Positions 1 through 12,128 of a stretch of 64,000 nucleotides of DNA are shown in pieces; position 1 is the stretch's first letter, and the number at the start of each line of letters is the position of its first letter. The translations under genes were made by a program, and so were the position numbers. The stretch is from Glossina fuscipes (lineage: Eukaryota; Arthropoda; Insecta; Diptera; Glossinidae): contig NW_023998415.1 of NCBI RefSeq assembly GCF_014805625.2, forward strand, positions 40,326,997 to 40,390,996, in the 5' to 3' direction. The notes below the pieces were generated by a model. It ran no database searches. It saw only the letters and a program-made list of their open reading frames with translations, and was not told the DNA's origin.

Positions 1-332
1 AGTTTCCCTAAAAGGTACTACAGAAGAGAGGAGAGAGAGTGAAAGAGATTGTGTGAGACTGCGATAGAGTGGCAAAGAGGTACAGTACTCTGTAAAATTA
101 ATAACATTCTCTCATCGTTTTTATGTTACTTTCTGTTGCAATTGTTGCATGTTTCTGCTATTGAGTAACTGAGAAAAAAACGTTTGCTTTTGCTTACACC
201 AGAGCTACGAATTCACTTGAGTTAGCGTCGTGTGAACAGAAATTTTATGAAACTATCTTGTGAACTCAATATAAATAAATTCGATGTTATTATAACATTT
301 CCCCAGAAATTCGATGAATTACTTCTGTTTTG

Positions 333-368
333 TACTCTACTCTACTCTACTCTACTCTACTCTACTCT
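333..368. repeat. (TACTC)n pentanucleotide microsatellite
   Basis: About seven uninterrupted copies of the five-base unit TACTC. The copies are identical, so the array is young or actively slipping. No coding frame is associated with it. Confidence 0.95.
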
Positions 369-2532
369 GTTGCAGATATTGTAATTGGCAAAAATGTATT
401 CTATTTACCTAATAAAAAATATTTCGGACAATCGTTTACTATCAACTATAACTTAATTCGAAATCAGTTAAGAAATTGAGAAAATTTTTCATATTAATCA
501 GGCTTCACTTTCTTATATCTGCCTTATGCGAATCATATTGTATTCATGGCATGGAATGTTTGCAACGCAGAACCAGAAGAAGCATCAAAATGAAAGAAAA
601 GGTTCATCCGTCCGGATCTCTGATAGATATGTTATAACACAAGGAACTTTAACGACATTGTACGTTGTTCATTCGTTAATAACGTACACGAATCGTCTTC
701 ACCTTCTCGAGGAAATCGCCTTTCAGGCCTTCAATCGATTCATAACATTTTCCTCAAACTGATATTTTTTGCTTTAGAAATACGAAAAAGTCAAACCGAA
801 TTATTATTTAGCGACGAACTCTTGCACAATTATCGACAGAGCTGAGCTGAGCGTTCATACGTCTACGTACTTAACGCGCAAGATATTATTCACTATATGA
901 AGAGCATTTTCTTTTTTTAAATAATTAAATCTATACAGATAAGATAGCAACTTCATGACTTTGCCATTGGATTCACGGTTTACAGCACTCGTAAGCAGTT
1001 TTTGCTGAATAACATATAAACTATGTAGCATATGCTCCTTGTAACATCACCGATATCATACGAGCGATACAAGACATGAAATTGTATTTAAAACACCAAA
1101 CTTAAGCAAATCTATTGATCGGATCGCTTTTCTATTGTCAAATTCCACAATAGCCAAAGGCGTACTTAAGTCAAAACACTAATTTTGTCCAAATAACTGT
1201 AAGCTAATAGGCCATATGCGATCACGATTTCCGCCTTGAACTACTCTAACCCTATTTAAGCTTCAAAGTTTCTTAGTTGCAGACATTCAAATATAATAAT
1301 TCAATGCACCAACAAAAAAAAAAAAAAACGAAAATAAAAATCGCAATCTTGGGTTTCATGATTTCCCATTAACTTCATTATAGCAAACGGGCAACAAAAC
1401 TGGTCAATATCTTTTTAGATACTACTACTATTGTAAATTTAAAATAGGAGACACGCAGCTACCGTCCTATCGTTTGATAGATCGTAAAAATGCATATTGT
1501 TATTATATATCTTACCCAATACGTAGAAAGGATTACAAAATCGGTAGTAAGCGGTGAGAATATCGCTCCACAATTTGTCCTACACCAAAATCTTGTATTC
1601 AACAAATTTGTCTGAAGCAATAGCAAACCAAAAACATGGCTTTTATTAATTTCTACGCTATGAACGACCATTAGCAACATATCTCACGTTTCTTCCCCTA
1701 ACAGTTAAATCAAGTTAAATCAATCATTGCACACCGGTTGAATTAGTTCAAGGTGATATCTATAACTCGGTCTTCAAACCCCAGCAGAACAATCCAATGT
1801 TCTTCATGCAAGAGCAGTAATGTATAGGTCGTACAGCTCTCTTGACCACCATGCCAAGTAACTGAGAAGCGGGATGAGTGTATTAATGAATATTTCAAGA
1901 TGCAAGTGAACTCAACTTTGAATCTAGAATAACTTCCAAACCTCTAATCCCTACAGTACAAGAGTATTAGTAATGTTTTCCTCCCCGGGCTTTAATTATT
2001 GATCAAATATACATAGGATACTATATTGGACTGAGAGGAGAGAAAAGTTGACTTGAAACATCTTACACTGCAAAATCAGATTATTTGAATTGCACTGAAA
2101 GTAAGGGACAAGACTGATTGAAAATTTTTATATTGTCTGCGGAGTCTCTCTCTACATTACTGCTGCATATATTTCGGAAAATTTCTTCTTCTCTGGTTGA
2201 GATTATTTCAATTTTGAAAGTTTCGTGGATACGTTTTATATAAGCAGACCATTTCTATTTTTGCATCCAATCCAAGGTAAGTTAGATTCGAACTATCTAT
2301 GACAAGGCTTTCGCTTCTATTCAAACCGTTGTCGCTGGGGTCGCCTGACTGTTCTGAATAAAATAATAACATTTTTATAGTTCCATCTTGCAGTCATGGC
2401 CTTGAAAAACGCCTTTGACTTATCAAATCGGTCGGCTTGAGTTGGTACACACTGCAAGCGATGACAGTGCACCGGCATTTTTATTTTCTATTATGCAAAT
2501 TTTATCATTGAAATCTATCGAAATAAGTACAA

Positions 2533-2552
2533 AGAGAGAGAGAGAGAGAGAG
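2533..2552. repeat. (AG)n microsatellite
   Basis: Ten AG dinucleotides in a row in noncoding DNA. A run of ACATACGTACATACATAC-like sequence follows directly. Confidence 0.9.
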
Positions 2553-3567
2553 ATTTTTACATACGTACATACATACTAAATAACTGATAACGTTTTTCGG
2601 CAACACCCTGTAAGACACATAAATTTTCGGCTCATGATTCCATTTATTGTGAATATAAAATAACCAGAAGTGGGTGTAGTTATAGGTCTGTCTGCGATAG
2701 TTAAGAGCATTTAAAGAAAAATTTCAATATATTTTCAATACTAACCTGCCCGTCATAACCATAAATTTCAATTTGCCTAACATTACAGAATGTCACAAGC
2801 ACATATACATGGATGCCATTTTAGTCAAGAATATATAGATCGTTTGTGCCGTTTACGAACTGTTTATGCAAAAGGAACAAAACAAATCGATAGCTCCTCG
2901 GGCGAGGTGAGTGAAGAAGAAAAAATCCGGATATTATAATAAAAAGAGATTACAACTGGTTTTCTGTTTACAACTTCCTGATTGTACTGTGTATATGTAT
3001 GTATGTATATACTGTTTATACTATATACTTTGCAGTGCTTAAAGCAAATTAACAAAACTCGATAAGGGAAAAAATATTGCAATTTTAAACAATTTCATTA
3101 AATGTTTTGTTAATAATTTTTCAAATTGTTTTAGAAAACATTTTTTAAAACTTTCTTTAAGAAAAATTTGAATATAAATTCTTTTTTTCTTTTTGGCATT
3201 TTTTATTAGAAAGCAAAAAAAAAAAACAAATATTCCTCTTTCGCTTAAATCGAAAGTAAAAAACCTTTGTTAAGAATCTGTTAAGCATACCGTATGAGTA
3301 TTGCATACATATAAATGTACATCTATGTCCCGCTTTGTATGACAGCTCCGTTCCTTATAGAACCGTACAAGTCCAAATCAGAATTTGTATATGGAAAACT
3401 GTATACATTGAGAACGTGTAGAACAAGTAGTTTGTAAACTATATATAAATACATATATATGTAGGCATGTGTCGTATTGTGAACGAAGATCATAAAATGA
3501 AATTTTAGCCTTTATGTGTCAAAACGCACACACTCATGCACATCTCCCCATAAGTGTAGATGGTAGT

Positions 3568-3604
3568 ATGCATGCATGCATGCATGCATGCGTGTATGCA
3601 TGCG
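3568..3604. repeat. (ATGC)n self-complementary tetranucleotide repeat
   Basis: Alternating ATGC units, perfect for about 24 bases and then degenerate. The unit is its own reverse complement, so the whole array is palindromic and could extrude as a cruciform. It sits in otherwise AT-rich DNA. Confidence 0.9.
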
Positions 3605-4209
3605 GCTCATAGAGTTTCAATAACAGCAACTTTGTTTTCCTTTATTGCTCAGATAACTATAAAGCAATATTAGAATGTTTAAAAATAAATTTTTTTTTTT
3701 TTTTCTCTTACTTTTATTACATATATATATTATATGTATATATATTATTGGATACATTTTTGAATTGTTCATTGACTTAAAAAGGTTATCCTTTCTGTTC
3801 TAAAATGATTATTACTTACGGTTAATTGAAGTGGAAAATTGTTTGTTTCTTATCAAATTACTTAGTTTATGTATTTAACATAAGCAAAAAAAAAAAAAAA
3901 AAAAAACAAAACAAAAAAAATTCTAATAAAAACAAAGAACATGAATTCTGTTTATAACGGCTACAAAACGACATTGCCCGCTTGGATAATCCCACCTAAT
4001 CGTGACTAACATGTGAAAATTGTTCAACTTTTCATGGATCGTTAGCATTCCAATAGGCCGACAAGCTTTATTTTATTTTTACATTTATTTTTATTCCTTT
4101 CCTCTACGTCATATGTAAAATATAACAATAAAAATTCATATTTAAAGTTGCTTTACATAATCGATTAGTGATGAAATTTTAAATTTTTTTAATTGTTCGT
4201 TTGTGAATT

Positions 4210-4613
4210 TTAACCCATTCACTGCCATGCTAAGACATTTTGATCTTAGCAAGCGTATGTACCAACATTTGCCGACCACGAGATATCTCGTAGTTTCAAC
4301 CAACAAGTTTAGATTGATTGCAATTGGTCACCGGATCTTGTTATTGTCATTTATGCGAGCGTTTGTTATCATTCTAAAGGAATGGAATAGAAATTTCACA
4401 CAAGACGAAGCACATATTAAATATCATTTTTTCTATGAAAGTAATAATCGAGACTGTGCAGTGTCGCAGTGTTTCGTTAGCTCGCAAATGTAAACGTCAA
4501 AGCCATTCTAGTGTTATATCTCCAACTTGATATTATTATATTTTGCAAAAATGTTATCGTTTCTTTAAACTAATGTCAAAGCTACGGCATATACCTGACC
4601 ATGAATGGATTAG
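4210..4613. mobile_element. Probable piggyBac-like miniature element (TTAA-type MITE)
   Basis: The left end is TTAA followed by CCCATTCACTGCCA; the right end is TGACCATGAATGGA followed by TTAG, which reads as a TTAA with one substitution. The two 14-base ends are inverted repeats with 10 of 14 matches. A perfect 14-base palindrome, ACGAGATATCTCGT, lies at 4278-4291, about 65 bases in. TTAA target duplication with CCC-starting termini is the hallmark of the piggyBac superfamily. The interior has no transposase; a 96-codon open frame at 4203-4493 crosses the left boundary, has no recognisable domain, and I do not count it as a gene. A chance pairing of the ends cannot be excluded. Confidence 0.5.
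4278..4291. repeat. Perfect 14-base subterminal palindrome
   Basis: ACGAGATATCTCGT equals its own reverse complement. It lies just inside the left end of the putative piggyBac-like element and parallels the palindromes inside the element at 62801-63208, so it may be a transposase-binding type subterminal motif. That role is inference. Confidence 0.6.
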
Positions 4614-4912
4614 TCTTATGGATTTTTTTTTGCTTGTGTGTCGAGAAATTGACTACGACTTTGAAAGTTAAGTTTTACGCGAGGAAATGTTGAGTTTTTT
4701 GCCAAAGTTTTGAGAGTGCAACACAAAAAAAGCAAAAAATAGAATCCTAATCTATTCCAAACCAATTTGTAACATCTTCTGTTACGGTTAACTAGTGCCC
4801 TGACTCATCTTGATTGTTATAAATGACATCATCATACCAGTCAGTCGATCACCCTTTCGGACTGCTATGCATAAACAACACACATGTTTCGATGTGTGTT
4901 TTTGAAATCAAG

Positions 4913-4950
4913 CTTGCTTGCCTGCTTGCCTGCTTGCTTGCTTGCTTGCT
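4913..4950. repeat. (CTTG)n tetranucleotide microsatellite with CCTG variants
   Basis: Nine to ten tandem CTTG-type units, two with a T to C change. One frame reads as repeated Ala-Cys-Leu-Leu, explaining the Cys/Leu-rich open frame at 4823-5017, which I do not regard as a gene. Confidence 0.9.
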
Positions 4951-5152
4951 GTGTAAATCTAATAATATTCTCAAAAATATTACTTTAGCAGATACATTTC
5001 AGTTGAAAGATATTTAAACCCTTCTCTTGTACATAATCTCTTTGCTTCATGTTAATGGCTTCTAAATAATGTGGTCCCCTTTTCTTTTATTTATTTATTT
5101 ATTTTAAACCTTTCCGTACAACCCTGATTAGTGTACACCCTGGCTACATTTA

Positions 5153-5177
5153 AATATATATATATATATATATATAT
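5153..5177. repeat. (TA)n microsatellite
   Basis: About twelve TA units. It is self-complementary and can form a hairpin. Confidence 0.9.
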
Positions 5178-5875
5178 TTAATGTGTTTAATGTGTGCGCA
5201 TGTTTTGCTGCCGTATGATTTCATATATGAAAGAACGTATAACATAAACATGCAATATGCAATATGTAACAAAACATTTTCATTTCTTAACAGAATTTCT
5301 GTACATTGCTTTAGTTTTATATAGCAAAAGACGCGCGTGAGTGTCATGCATATGATGTTTGCGTGTTATTTAATTTGTGTTGTTGTGTTCTGTTTTGTTT
5401 TGTTTTGTTTTTTTATTTCCCTTTACCCCAGAAAACACCCACTCGTGTGTGACAAAAACACATACCCTCGAACACATGCATATACTCATATGTATAATGA
5501 AAAAGAACAACAAGAATAACAGCTCATAACGACAAAAGCAAAGCAAAGCAACAATGTAATAGCTATAAAAAATAAAAGTTTATTATGGCGTCACACGTGT
5601 ACTTAAGAGATTCTATAAAGTGCTTTAATGCAAAACGAGAATATAAAAATAAAAAGGGTTGGAACACATGTATGAAAATGAGAACATTTTTTCTTTTTTT
5701 TTCCTTTTTTTTTTTTCTTTGTATTTTTTGTTGCAAAGGTTGAAGGTGTTGTGGGATAATAGCAAAGTATAATAATTTGTTTAGAAATTTGTTCTTACAC
5801 ATAATAGTAACAAAAATATATATGGAAAAGAAAATGAAGAAAAATCAAATGATATATTCTCGTACATATATAACG

Positions 5876-5901
5876 ATATATATATATATATATATATATA
5901 T
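5876..5901. repeat. (TA)n microsatellite
   Basis: Thirteen TA units in noncoding DNA. Confidence 0.9.
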
Positions 5902-7555
5902 GCTTATGCTCTTCAATGTGCAGTGCACGTTATAATGAACGTAATAACAGATATTTTTAATGAGTAGATTGACTAACATGGTGAGCGCATGAGGTGATGT
6001 CGACGCGGACAATGCAAGCCAGTAGCGACAAAAGCTTTATTAAAAGACATTAATTAAGTGAAATATATTTGGACTTAACACATAATTTGCGTGCACCCAG
6101 CAGCAAGCACACGTTGGGCAACCCGGTATATATGTGAAGCAAAAATATATTTCCTCAAAACAAGGTTATATATGATATTTTTCCATTACATCGCTTACCG
6201 AATCTTATACCGGGATCAGCTTTACATGTTAAGCCAATTCAAGAATTCTTTTAGTCACGATTTTTACAAAAACAAAATATATGTACATATATGTATATAT
6301 ATTTTCTGCTACATAAAAATTTCCTTATTTATTTGAAAATTTTCTTACTAAGGCCTATTAAAAATTTTTAAAAATTGCACGATTTCTATATATAATACCT
6401 TGGGTTCAGTCATTTCATGCTCACATTACTCTAATTAATCTAATTCATGTCCATGTGAGTATTGAGCACTGACTCTTATAACTTTATGCAATCATATGAC
6501 TGGTCTGCGTCTGTTCATACAAACGCCTTTCTTCCCTTCAAACGAAATACAACAATGTCTTCGGCGTTCTCTGTGATATTCAATAAAATCACAAAAAATC
6601 TTTCGGCGAATGTATCAAATGTTTTCACAAGAATGCGATAGAAACTAGGTTGATTAAATTTAAAGAGAAAAATTTAGAGCATTGAAAGTAAAGCAAACTT
6701 GACCTTTATTTTGTGTGCATAGGTCAAATTTTTTAAATTGGGCATAAATGCACCTTAAATGCACCGTCTACGCCCAAGACAAATGTAATAAAATGTACTT
6801 TGTATTTATCCAGAAAGCAAAACAGAACAGCTCTGTCAATAGCTTCAGATGTAACAAAGAGCTTTGTACATTTTATAATTTCTCTCATTTTTCATATAAT
6901 TTCACTTTGGTTAATTACAGTTACTTCGACTACTAATCAAGGTTAGCATATATTTTCTTTTGTTTTAAATAAATAAAACAAAAAAAAAAACAACGTATCT
7001 GTTGTCGACCTTTTCTACGCATTAAACAAATATTGAATCTTTGATGCATTCGTCGTACAGCCGGACGTTTGCCCGAAATTCTACAATGATGGAATTATGT
7101 AGCTTCTCGAAGAACGGCAAGGATTCAAAAGTCAATAGTGGCCTTTATGCAATTTGAATAAAAAAAATAAAAAATTTTCCTTTCAACTAAGAAAGAAAGA
7201 TTTTTATCGTTTTAGTCAAACGTTTTGGTATTTATTGCGTATCTTTTCCAAAATACTGATGCATTCAATCCAACTAAAAGAAAACGGACTTAGTCCAATT
7301 TGTAACTGAAATAGCTATTCAGGCAATACGAAGTGAAAAAATTTATTAACCTAAATGTATCCCTACATTTACCCCTACACCCAAGCAGATAAATTCCTTC
7401 AAGATGGTTTGTTCCTTTTTTCCTTTTTTTTTTTTTTTTGTATTCTTGATTGTGTTTGTTTGCATACGAGAGAAATTGCTCAAGAAAATCGTGACTTGAA
7501 AGGAAAAGAAAGAAAACCATATTCGACTCAACTTATTATCTGAAATAATGTGAGA

Positions 7556-7560
<5 letters not shown>

Positions 7561-7597
<37 letters not shown>
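7561..7597. repeat. Long poly(A) homopolymer
   Basis: A run of about 37 A residues. It could be the fossil tail of a retroposed sequence or a slippage product; no retroelement body is recognisable on the upstream side. Base-calling length errors are likely in such a run. Confidence 0.85.
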
Positions 7598-7600
<3 letters not shown>

Positions 7601-7899
7601 AATACTAGATAATGGACGTTTTTTTTTTTCGATTTTCATGCTAGTTTTGCAGGATAACCCGCAGAATATGAACAATGTATGTATAGCTTAGATAACAGGG
7701 TGAACTGCTTACTACTCTTGCAAGCCAATGAATAATGAATTGATTTAATGGCGTTCACTAAGTTATTTCGTATCTTTAACTGTGTTTGCTTAACTGTGTC
7801 TTCAACGTTTTGTAACAAATTTCTTATGCACCCTTCTCCCCGTAAGGAGTATTAAATGTAAATCTTTCGAAATAGTTGTGTGTGCAAATTTCTATCCTC

Positions 7900-8282
7900 T
7901 CTTACTTTGATTGATTAAATATTTAATTGAAAATTGCTGGCATTAAATGATGATTTGCATCTAAGATTCTCGCTTTGAGATCAAGAGTGGTAGTAGCAGT
8001 ACTAGTAGTTGCATCACCTGTTGTCGTTCTCTTGTGTTTGCTTTTTTGTTGAAAATTTTTCCTTTTAATTTAATTAAATACGAACAATTGAATTCCAACA
8101 ACGGCATTTTATGCTTTATTATGATTAATTCAATACTTTTTTTTTTTGTTTCTGTTGTTGCATATAAGTTTATAATTTACCACAAACACACAAAGATACG
8201 CTGTGTGCATTGAAAACCGTCATTTAAAATATTTATGCAAATTAATTTAATTGTTGGCGATTAAATATTTTAAAACTCTTAA
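7900..8282. promoter_or_regulatory. Candidate homeodomain/POU-motif-rich noncoding element
   Basis: This stretch has a perfect octamer ATTTGCAT at 7953-7960, a second ATGCAAAT at 8235-8242 running directly into TTAATTTAATT, and many TAAT/ATTA core sites typical of homeodomain binding (TTAAATATTTAATTG near 7916, TTTAATTTAATTAAAT near 8064, GATTAATTC near 8123). The motifs are seen directly. In such AT-rich DNA many TAAT words are expected by chance, so a regulatory role is only inference. No transcription start or coding frame is visible. Confidence 0.25.
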
Positions 8283-8321
8283 GCACACACACACACACAC
8301 AAACACATACACACACACACA
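8283..8321. repeat. (CA)n microsatellite, interrupted
   Basis: CA dinucleotides with AAACACATA interruptions over about 39 bases, ending in ATGTACATAC. Confidence 0.9.
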
Positions 8322-8590
8322 TGTACATACTCAGTTGCCATGAGTGCTCAATTACATTTATAACTTTACTCATATGCATATTTATCTCTCTATAAATGAA
8401 TAAATCCGTATAGGCGTTTGTTTATATGCATGTGTGCGGTGTGCTTGGTTACTTATGCATATGTGGACCAATTGTTATTTTATTATCACAGGATTTATTT
8501 GTGTGGAAATATTTTGTGGCAAAAATATTTTGTGTGTACGAATGCTATTTGTGGCCTGTTGAGTATTTCATTTTATTGCAATTTGATGCT

Positions 8591-8617
8591 GTTGTTGTTG
8601 TTGTTGTTGTTGTTGTT
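8591..8617. repeat. (GTT)n trinucleotide microsatellite
   Basis: Nine GTT units. Both plus frames spanning it (8418-8723 and 8426-8863) owe their leucine or valine runs to this repeat and show no other protein feature, so they are not called as genes. On the minus strand the unit is CAA/AAC, the opa-type repeat common in fly genomes. Confidence 0.9.
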
Positions 8618-9113
8618 ACTGTTTTTTGTATTCATGTTGCTCCTGATAGAGCGCAGTGCGAGAAGGAAAAAGAGCAATTGTTTTCAAAAGCTCATAGTGT
8701 CTGCCGGAAATTTATATATTTAACCACTGACACACACGCGCGCACACACTTATACAAACACACACACATACACACACACGCGCATACGTATATACATATT
8801 TGTGAAACTTTTCAATTTAATAAAGCAACAGGCTTGCGTATGAAAATGCTGGGCGAATGCTAAACACCCGAATCGGACAGACCTACGTATGGTGCAATGT
8901 AATGTAAAACTTATGGTTTGTCTAAAACTTTGCGCATTTTGCAATTATTAGGCTATGAAAACTAAAGCATCCTATAAGACATTAATGTTCAAAACTTAAT
9001 TTATTGAAAAATGAACACAACATTTATAACACACATATATATTCCCGATTCTTTTCAATATCCAGTCCATTTAGAGCTATATCTCGTCCCTTCCCTGGCA
9101 CATTTGCTTGTCG

Positions 9114-9116
<3 letters not shown>

Positions 9117-9148
<32 letters not shown>
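9117..9148. repeat. (TA)n microsatellite
   Basis: Sixteen TA units. It explains the Tyr-Ile runs in the overlapping open frames on both strands, which are not genes. Confidence 0.92.
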
Positions 9149-9152
<4 letters not shown>

Positions 9153-9299
9153 ATATACAAGCCAAATCACGATTACAAATAGCTATCCATCGTCTTCTTC
9201 GTTGCTCTGTCACATGAAATTCGCACGCCAAACATGAAAAAAAAGAGGCGTGTTTCATATTAATAATTTTTGTCACTTCTCCTATTTCTTCTAACTAAG

Positions 9300-10255
9300 C
9301 AATTGTGCATATCGCTTTCTAACACATCGGTGAATACGTGCGTACTTTTAAGGCAAGTTGATACTGGTTACAATAATCGTAACGATTCGTTAATAGCTGC
9401 GACATCTATATGTCATCCCAATGCATTTTAAAACAATTCTCTTGACCGATTTCGTTCAATTGTCCCTACTATTGGGAGACAGTAAAGCGAAGCCTAAATG
9501 CAATTCTTGATCTTTCCAAATTTTTCTCAAGCAAAGAAAAATGTTAAGCGGTCGTTGAAGTAAACAAAAGGTTTAAACTTTCAAAAACATCTTATATATA
9601 TGTGTAAGCATATGTTGACAATATATACTGAGGAGAGGACGAATAATGTTAATAAAATAAGGAAAGTCATTGATATAGATTTTCTTGGAACCCTGCGTAT
9701 GCATTTCGTTCTAAAGATTTCCATATGAAAAATGCGTGTCGTTTGCGTAAAACTGGATACATTAAAAAATTTAATGTTCGAATGTCCCATGGATTGGCAT
9801 AAAAAAATTGGAGTCACTGAATTTCCATCAACAAATCCGTACTGAAATCAATCCGGGATCTATCGCATAGTCCTTCCCAGTATTACCGGTTTCTCCCTTT
9901 GAAGAATGTGGAATTGAATTCGAAAGATGTTCGCAAAGATAATTTTACTCAGGTTTTCGCCAAAGAAATTCCACAAGTTCTATTATGATGTCATAAGAGA
10001 TTTATCAGAAAAATTGCAAAAGATCATAGAGAGTAATAATCATTATGTGTTTCATTATTCATAAAAAAAAAAAAAAAAATGCATTCGTATAAAAAATGAA
10101 TCTAATTAAAGGAAGGAAGGCGAAAAACCAACCGCATGTAAGTTATGAATCTTTCTGGCCCTTACGACTGCAGCATTTCGGTGATGGTCGGTGTAAGCCG
10201 TTTATTGCATTTTTATGCGTTTCAGATGGATTGTAACGATATCCTGTAATCAGTT
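9300..10255. other. Noncoding stretch, nothing recognised
   Basis: AT-rich sequence of ordinary complexity with one A run near 10063-10079. No open frame resembles a known family and no element end is visible. Confidence 0.5.
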
Positions 10256-10269
10256 CTGTATGCGGTAGA

Positions 10270-10291
10270 ACAGATAGACAGATAGACAGAT
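10270..10291. repeat. (GATAGACA)n microsatellite
   Basis: About two and a half copies of the eight-base unit GATAGACA. It may be the expanded core of a diverged ATACCC-family repeat, whose copies contain similar GACAGACA words. Confidence 0.75.
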
Positions 10292-10356
10292 TTTCGTTTT
10301 TGTTTTTTTTTTTTTTTGCTATTCATCTATGACAGTTGGGGAATTAACTTGCCATT

Positions 10357-10510
10357 GACATACGGATCGATATGAATGCTTCAAACAACCGATTGATGAT
10401 CTGTTGAAAGTAAATCAAATAGACATACGGACAGATATGAATAGATTAAGAGAAGAACAGATTGAAAAATCCGTGGCAACGGAGGAAAGGCTATAGACGG
10501 ACATACGGAC
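10357..10510. repeat. Dispersed direct repeats of a GACATACGGA-type unit
   Basis: GACATACGGATCGATATGAA starts at 10357, the closely similar GACATACGGACAGATATGAA at 10422, and GACATACGGAC again at 10500. Spacing is 65 and 78 bases. The pattern reads as a decayed local duplication rather than a perfect tandem array, and the GGACAGACA flavour again recalls the core of the ATACCC family. Confidence 0.55.
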
Positions 10511-10519
10511 TGGCAAAGT

Positions 10520-11738
10520 TACGTATGGACGAGAGACGGGCGTATGCAAACCTCCGTGGAATGGAGACATGGGCATACCTTATCCTTACCGCAATCGCTT
10601 ATTGAGCAAGAATAATTGCTTTAGTAATTCATCTAAAAGCTCTGACAATGGAAGGACGGACATTCAATATTAAAAGCTACTTATTGCACAGGAAGCGGTC
10701 TAATATCGTAATGTCAGCAAATAGTTGTATTAGGAATGTTTACACTTTTTACATTTGTTATTGTTGTTTTTGAGGTTTGCTCAAATATTTAAAAGCATTT
10801 GCACCACTTGCTTAATATGAATTCGCTTGAAGCGAATGTATGTAAATATTGGGCGTGTAGTACAAAAAGAATGCAATACAGATCATTGACGAGAGTCTTT
10901 GTCTGCTGATCAATTCATTAGCATCAAATGCGCGCATATATCTTGCGCTATGTTTATTTGAATATGATTTCATGTTGCTCTTAAGAGAATCTAGGTAAAA
11001 AAGGTTTGATCGATTGATCGATTGATCGATTTCTTGTAGTCTCTCGTAATGTAAATTGTAAAAGTCATATGTACTTTCTTACATTGTTGTTGGGGTTTTT
11101 ATATTTAATGATCTAATAGATTTATATGAACGTGTGGCCTATGATGGGATTTTTTGTGTTGCAAACTATTTTCTAAACCGAAATTTTGTGTTAAACTTTT
11201 GCTTCAAAACCGCAATTTGTCCCCGAATCCATCACAATAACTCTAATGCGGTTTAGAGTTTGTTTTTGGATAACTTTGAACCAACAATTTCAGTTTAATT
11301 GTTGTTTTATAAATAAATTCATTGAAAAACTTTAGCCAGGATGTCGGTTTATCTGAAGGTTATTTAGTTTTTTTATTTGGATAATTCGTTAAACACTAAG
11401 TTAATTTAACCGCTGGCATATTTCGATAACACATAATTATGAAAAAACTTGATGTGATAAAATTATTCGCTAAATGAGGTAAACTGTTGTGAAGGGTGGG
11501 GGGGGGGGGCAATAACGAAATCAAGTCTTTAAATACAAACTTTTGTAAAATATTATTTAATCGCTACTGCATAACATACCTCTTCAAGCTCTGGCCAGTC
11601 AGCGAAGCCTGTAAATAACAAAAAATTCTATCAATAAATTAAATCAGAAATGAACGAATATATGTTTAATAAAAGAGCTTTACATAAAAGTAGAAAAACA
11701 TTAGAATGATTTTATATTGAATTTAAACGTCATTACCG
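10520..11738. other. Noncoding stretch with a G homopolymer
   Basis: No gene seen. It contains a short CGATTGAT repeat at about 11006-11030 and a run of twelve G residues at 11498-11509, unusual in such AT-rich DNA and a likely spot for sequencing-length error. Confidence 0.55.
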
Positions 11739-12128
11739 TTGTTAGCATACTGGCTATCGCAATATCTCCGTTATTTATATGAATTTAGTTACTTGCTTAA
11801 TAACGGATTTAATACGAAGCGGTCGAAGACAGGATATCGTATTTGTCATCCCAATTTCATTGTGGTTGCCGGGTGCTTTAGCCTGACAAGGGAATCGTCC
11901 CTTCGAGGAGTTTCGTGGCGGTTATGGTTTACCCGAACCGAGGGGGGGACCATCTATTCTTACATTGCAATTGCTGATTTCCTGTGTCCTAGAAAGACGG
12001 AGGTCTACATTGGACTCAGCCTTACCACACGAGAGGACCTGATCATACACAAGTCTTTACCTGGAACACGGACGGCAGATGTGCGGTGGTGTGCACTCCC
12101 TAGTGTTTACCTGGAACACGTAATTTAA
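11739..12128 (+). other. GC-rich segment with an unrecognised 129-codon open frame
   Basis: From about 11820 to 12170 the sequence is markedly less AT-rich than its surroundings, and one plus frame stays open from 11739 to the stop at 12126-12128. The translation has no signal peptide, membrane span or motif I can place. Inside it TTTACCTGGAACACG occurs twice, at 12056-12070 and 12106-12120, exactly 50 bases apart and therefore in different frames, which argues against a conserved protein. It is more likely a fragment of an unknown repeat or mobile element than a gene, but a lineage-specific exon cannot be excluded. Confidence 0.25.

Larger units (their letters stand above)
1..4209. other. 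AT-rich noncoding stretch without a recognisable gene
   Basis: I see no frame with a recognisable protein family in this stretch. Short open frames near 526-762 (plus) and 1459-1680 and 2864-3082 (minus) are 72 to 78 codons, have no domain I know and look like chance. The stretch holds a TACTC pentanucleotide repeat, a short (AG)n repeat, a TGCA palindromic repeat, several A or T runs and short TA tracts. Positions 3325-3345 carry a CGCTTTGTATGRCAGCT-type word that recurs near 29090, which suggests a small shared interspersed repeat. It is probably intergenic or intronic DNA. Confidence 0.6.
4614..7899. other. Microsatellite-rich noncoding stretch
   Basis: No gene is supported. Open frames here (for example 6091-6336 plus and 7346-7675 minus) run through TA, T or A tracts or lack any family signature. 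The stretch contains a CTTG repeat, two long TA repeats, a 37-base A run near 7561-7597 and several shorter T runs. Confidence 0.6.

Noticed and set aside
8418..8863. Two overlapping plus frames of 101 and 145 codons
   Set aside because: Both depend on the GTT repeat and CA-rich sequence; they overlap in different frames and have no motif.
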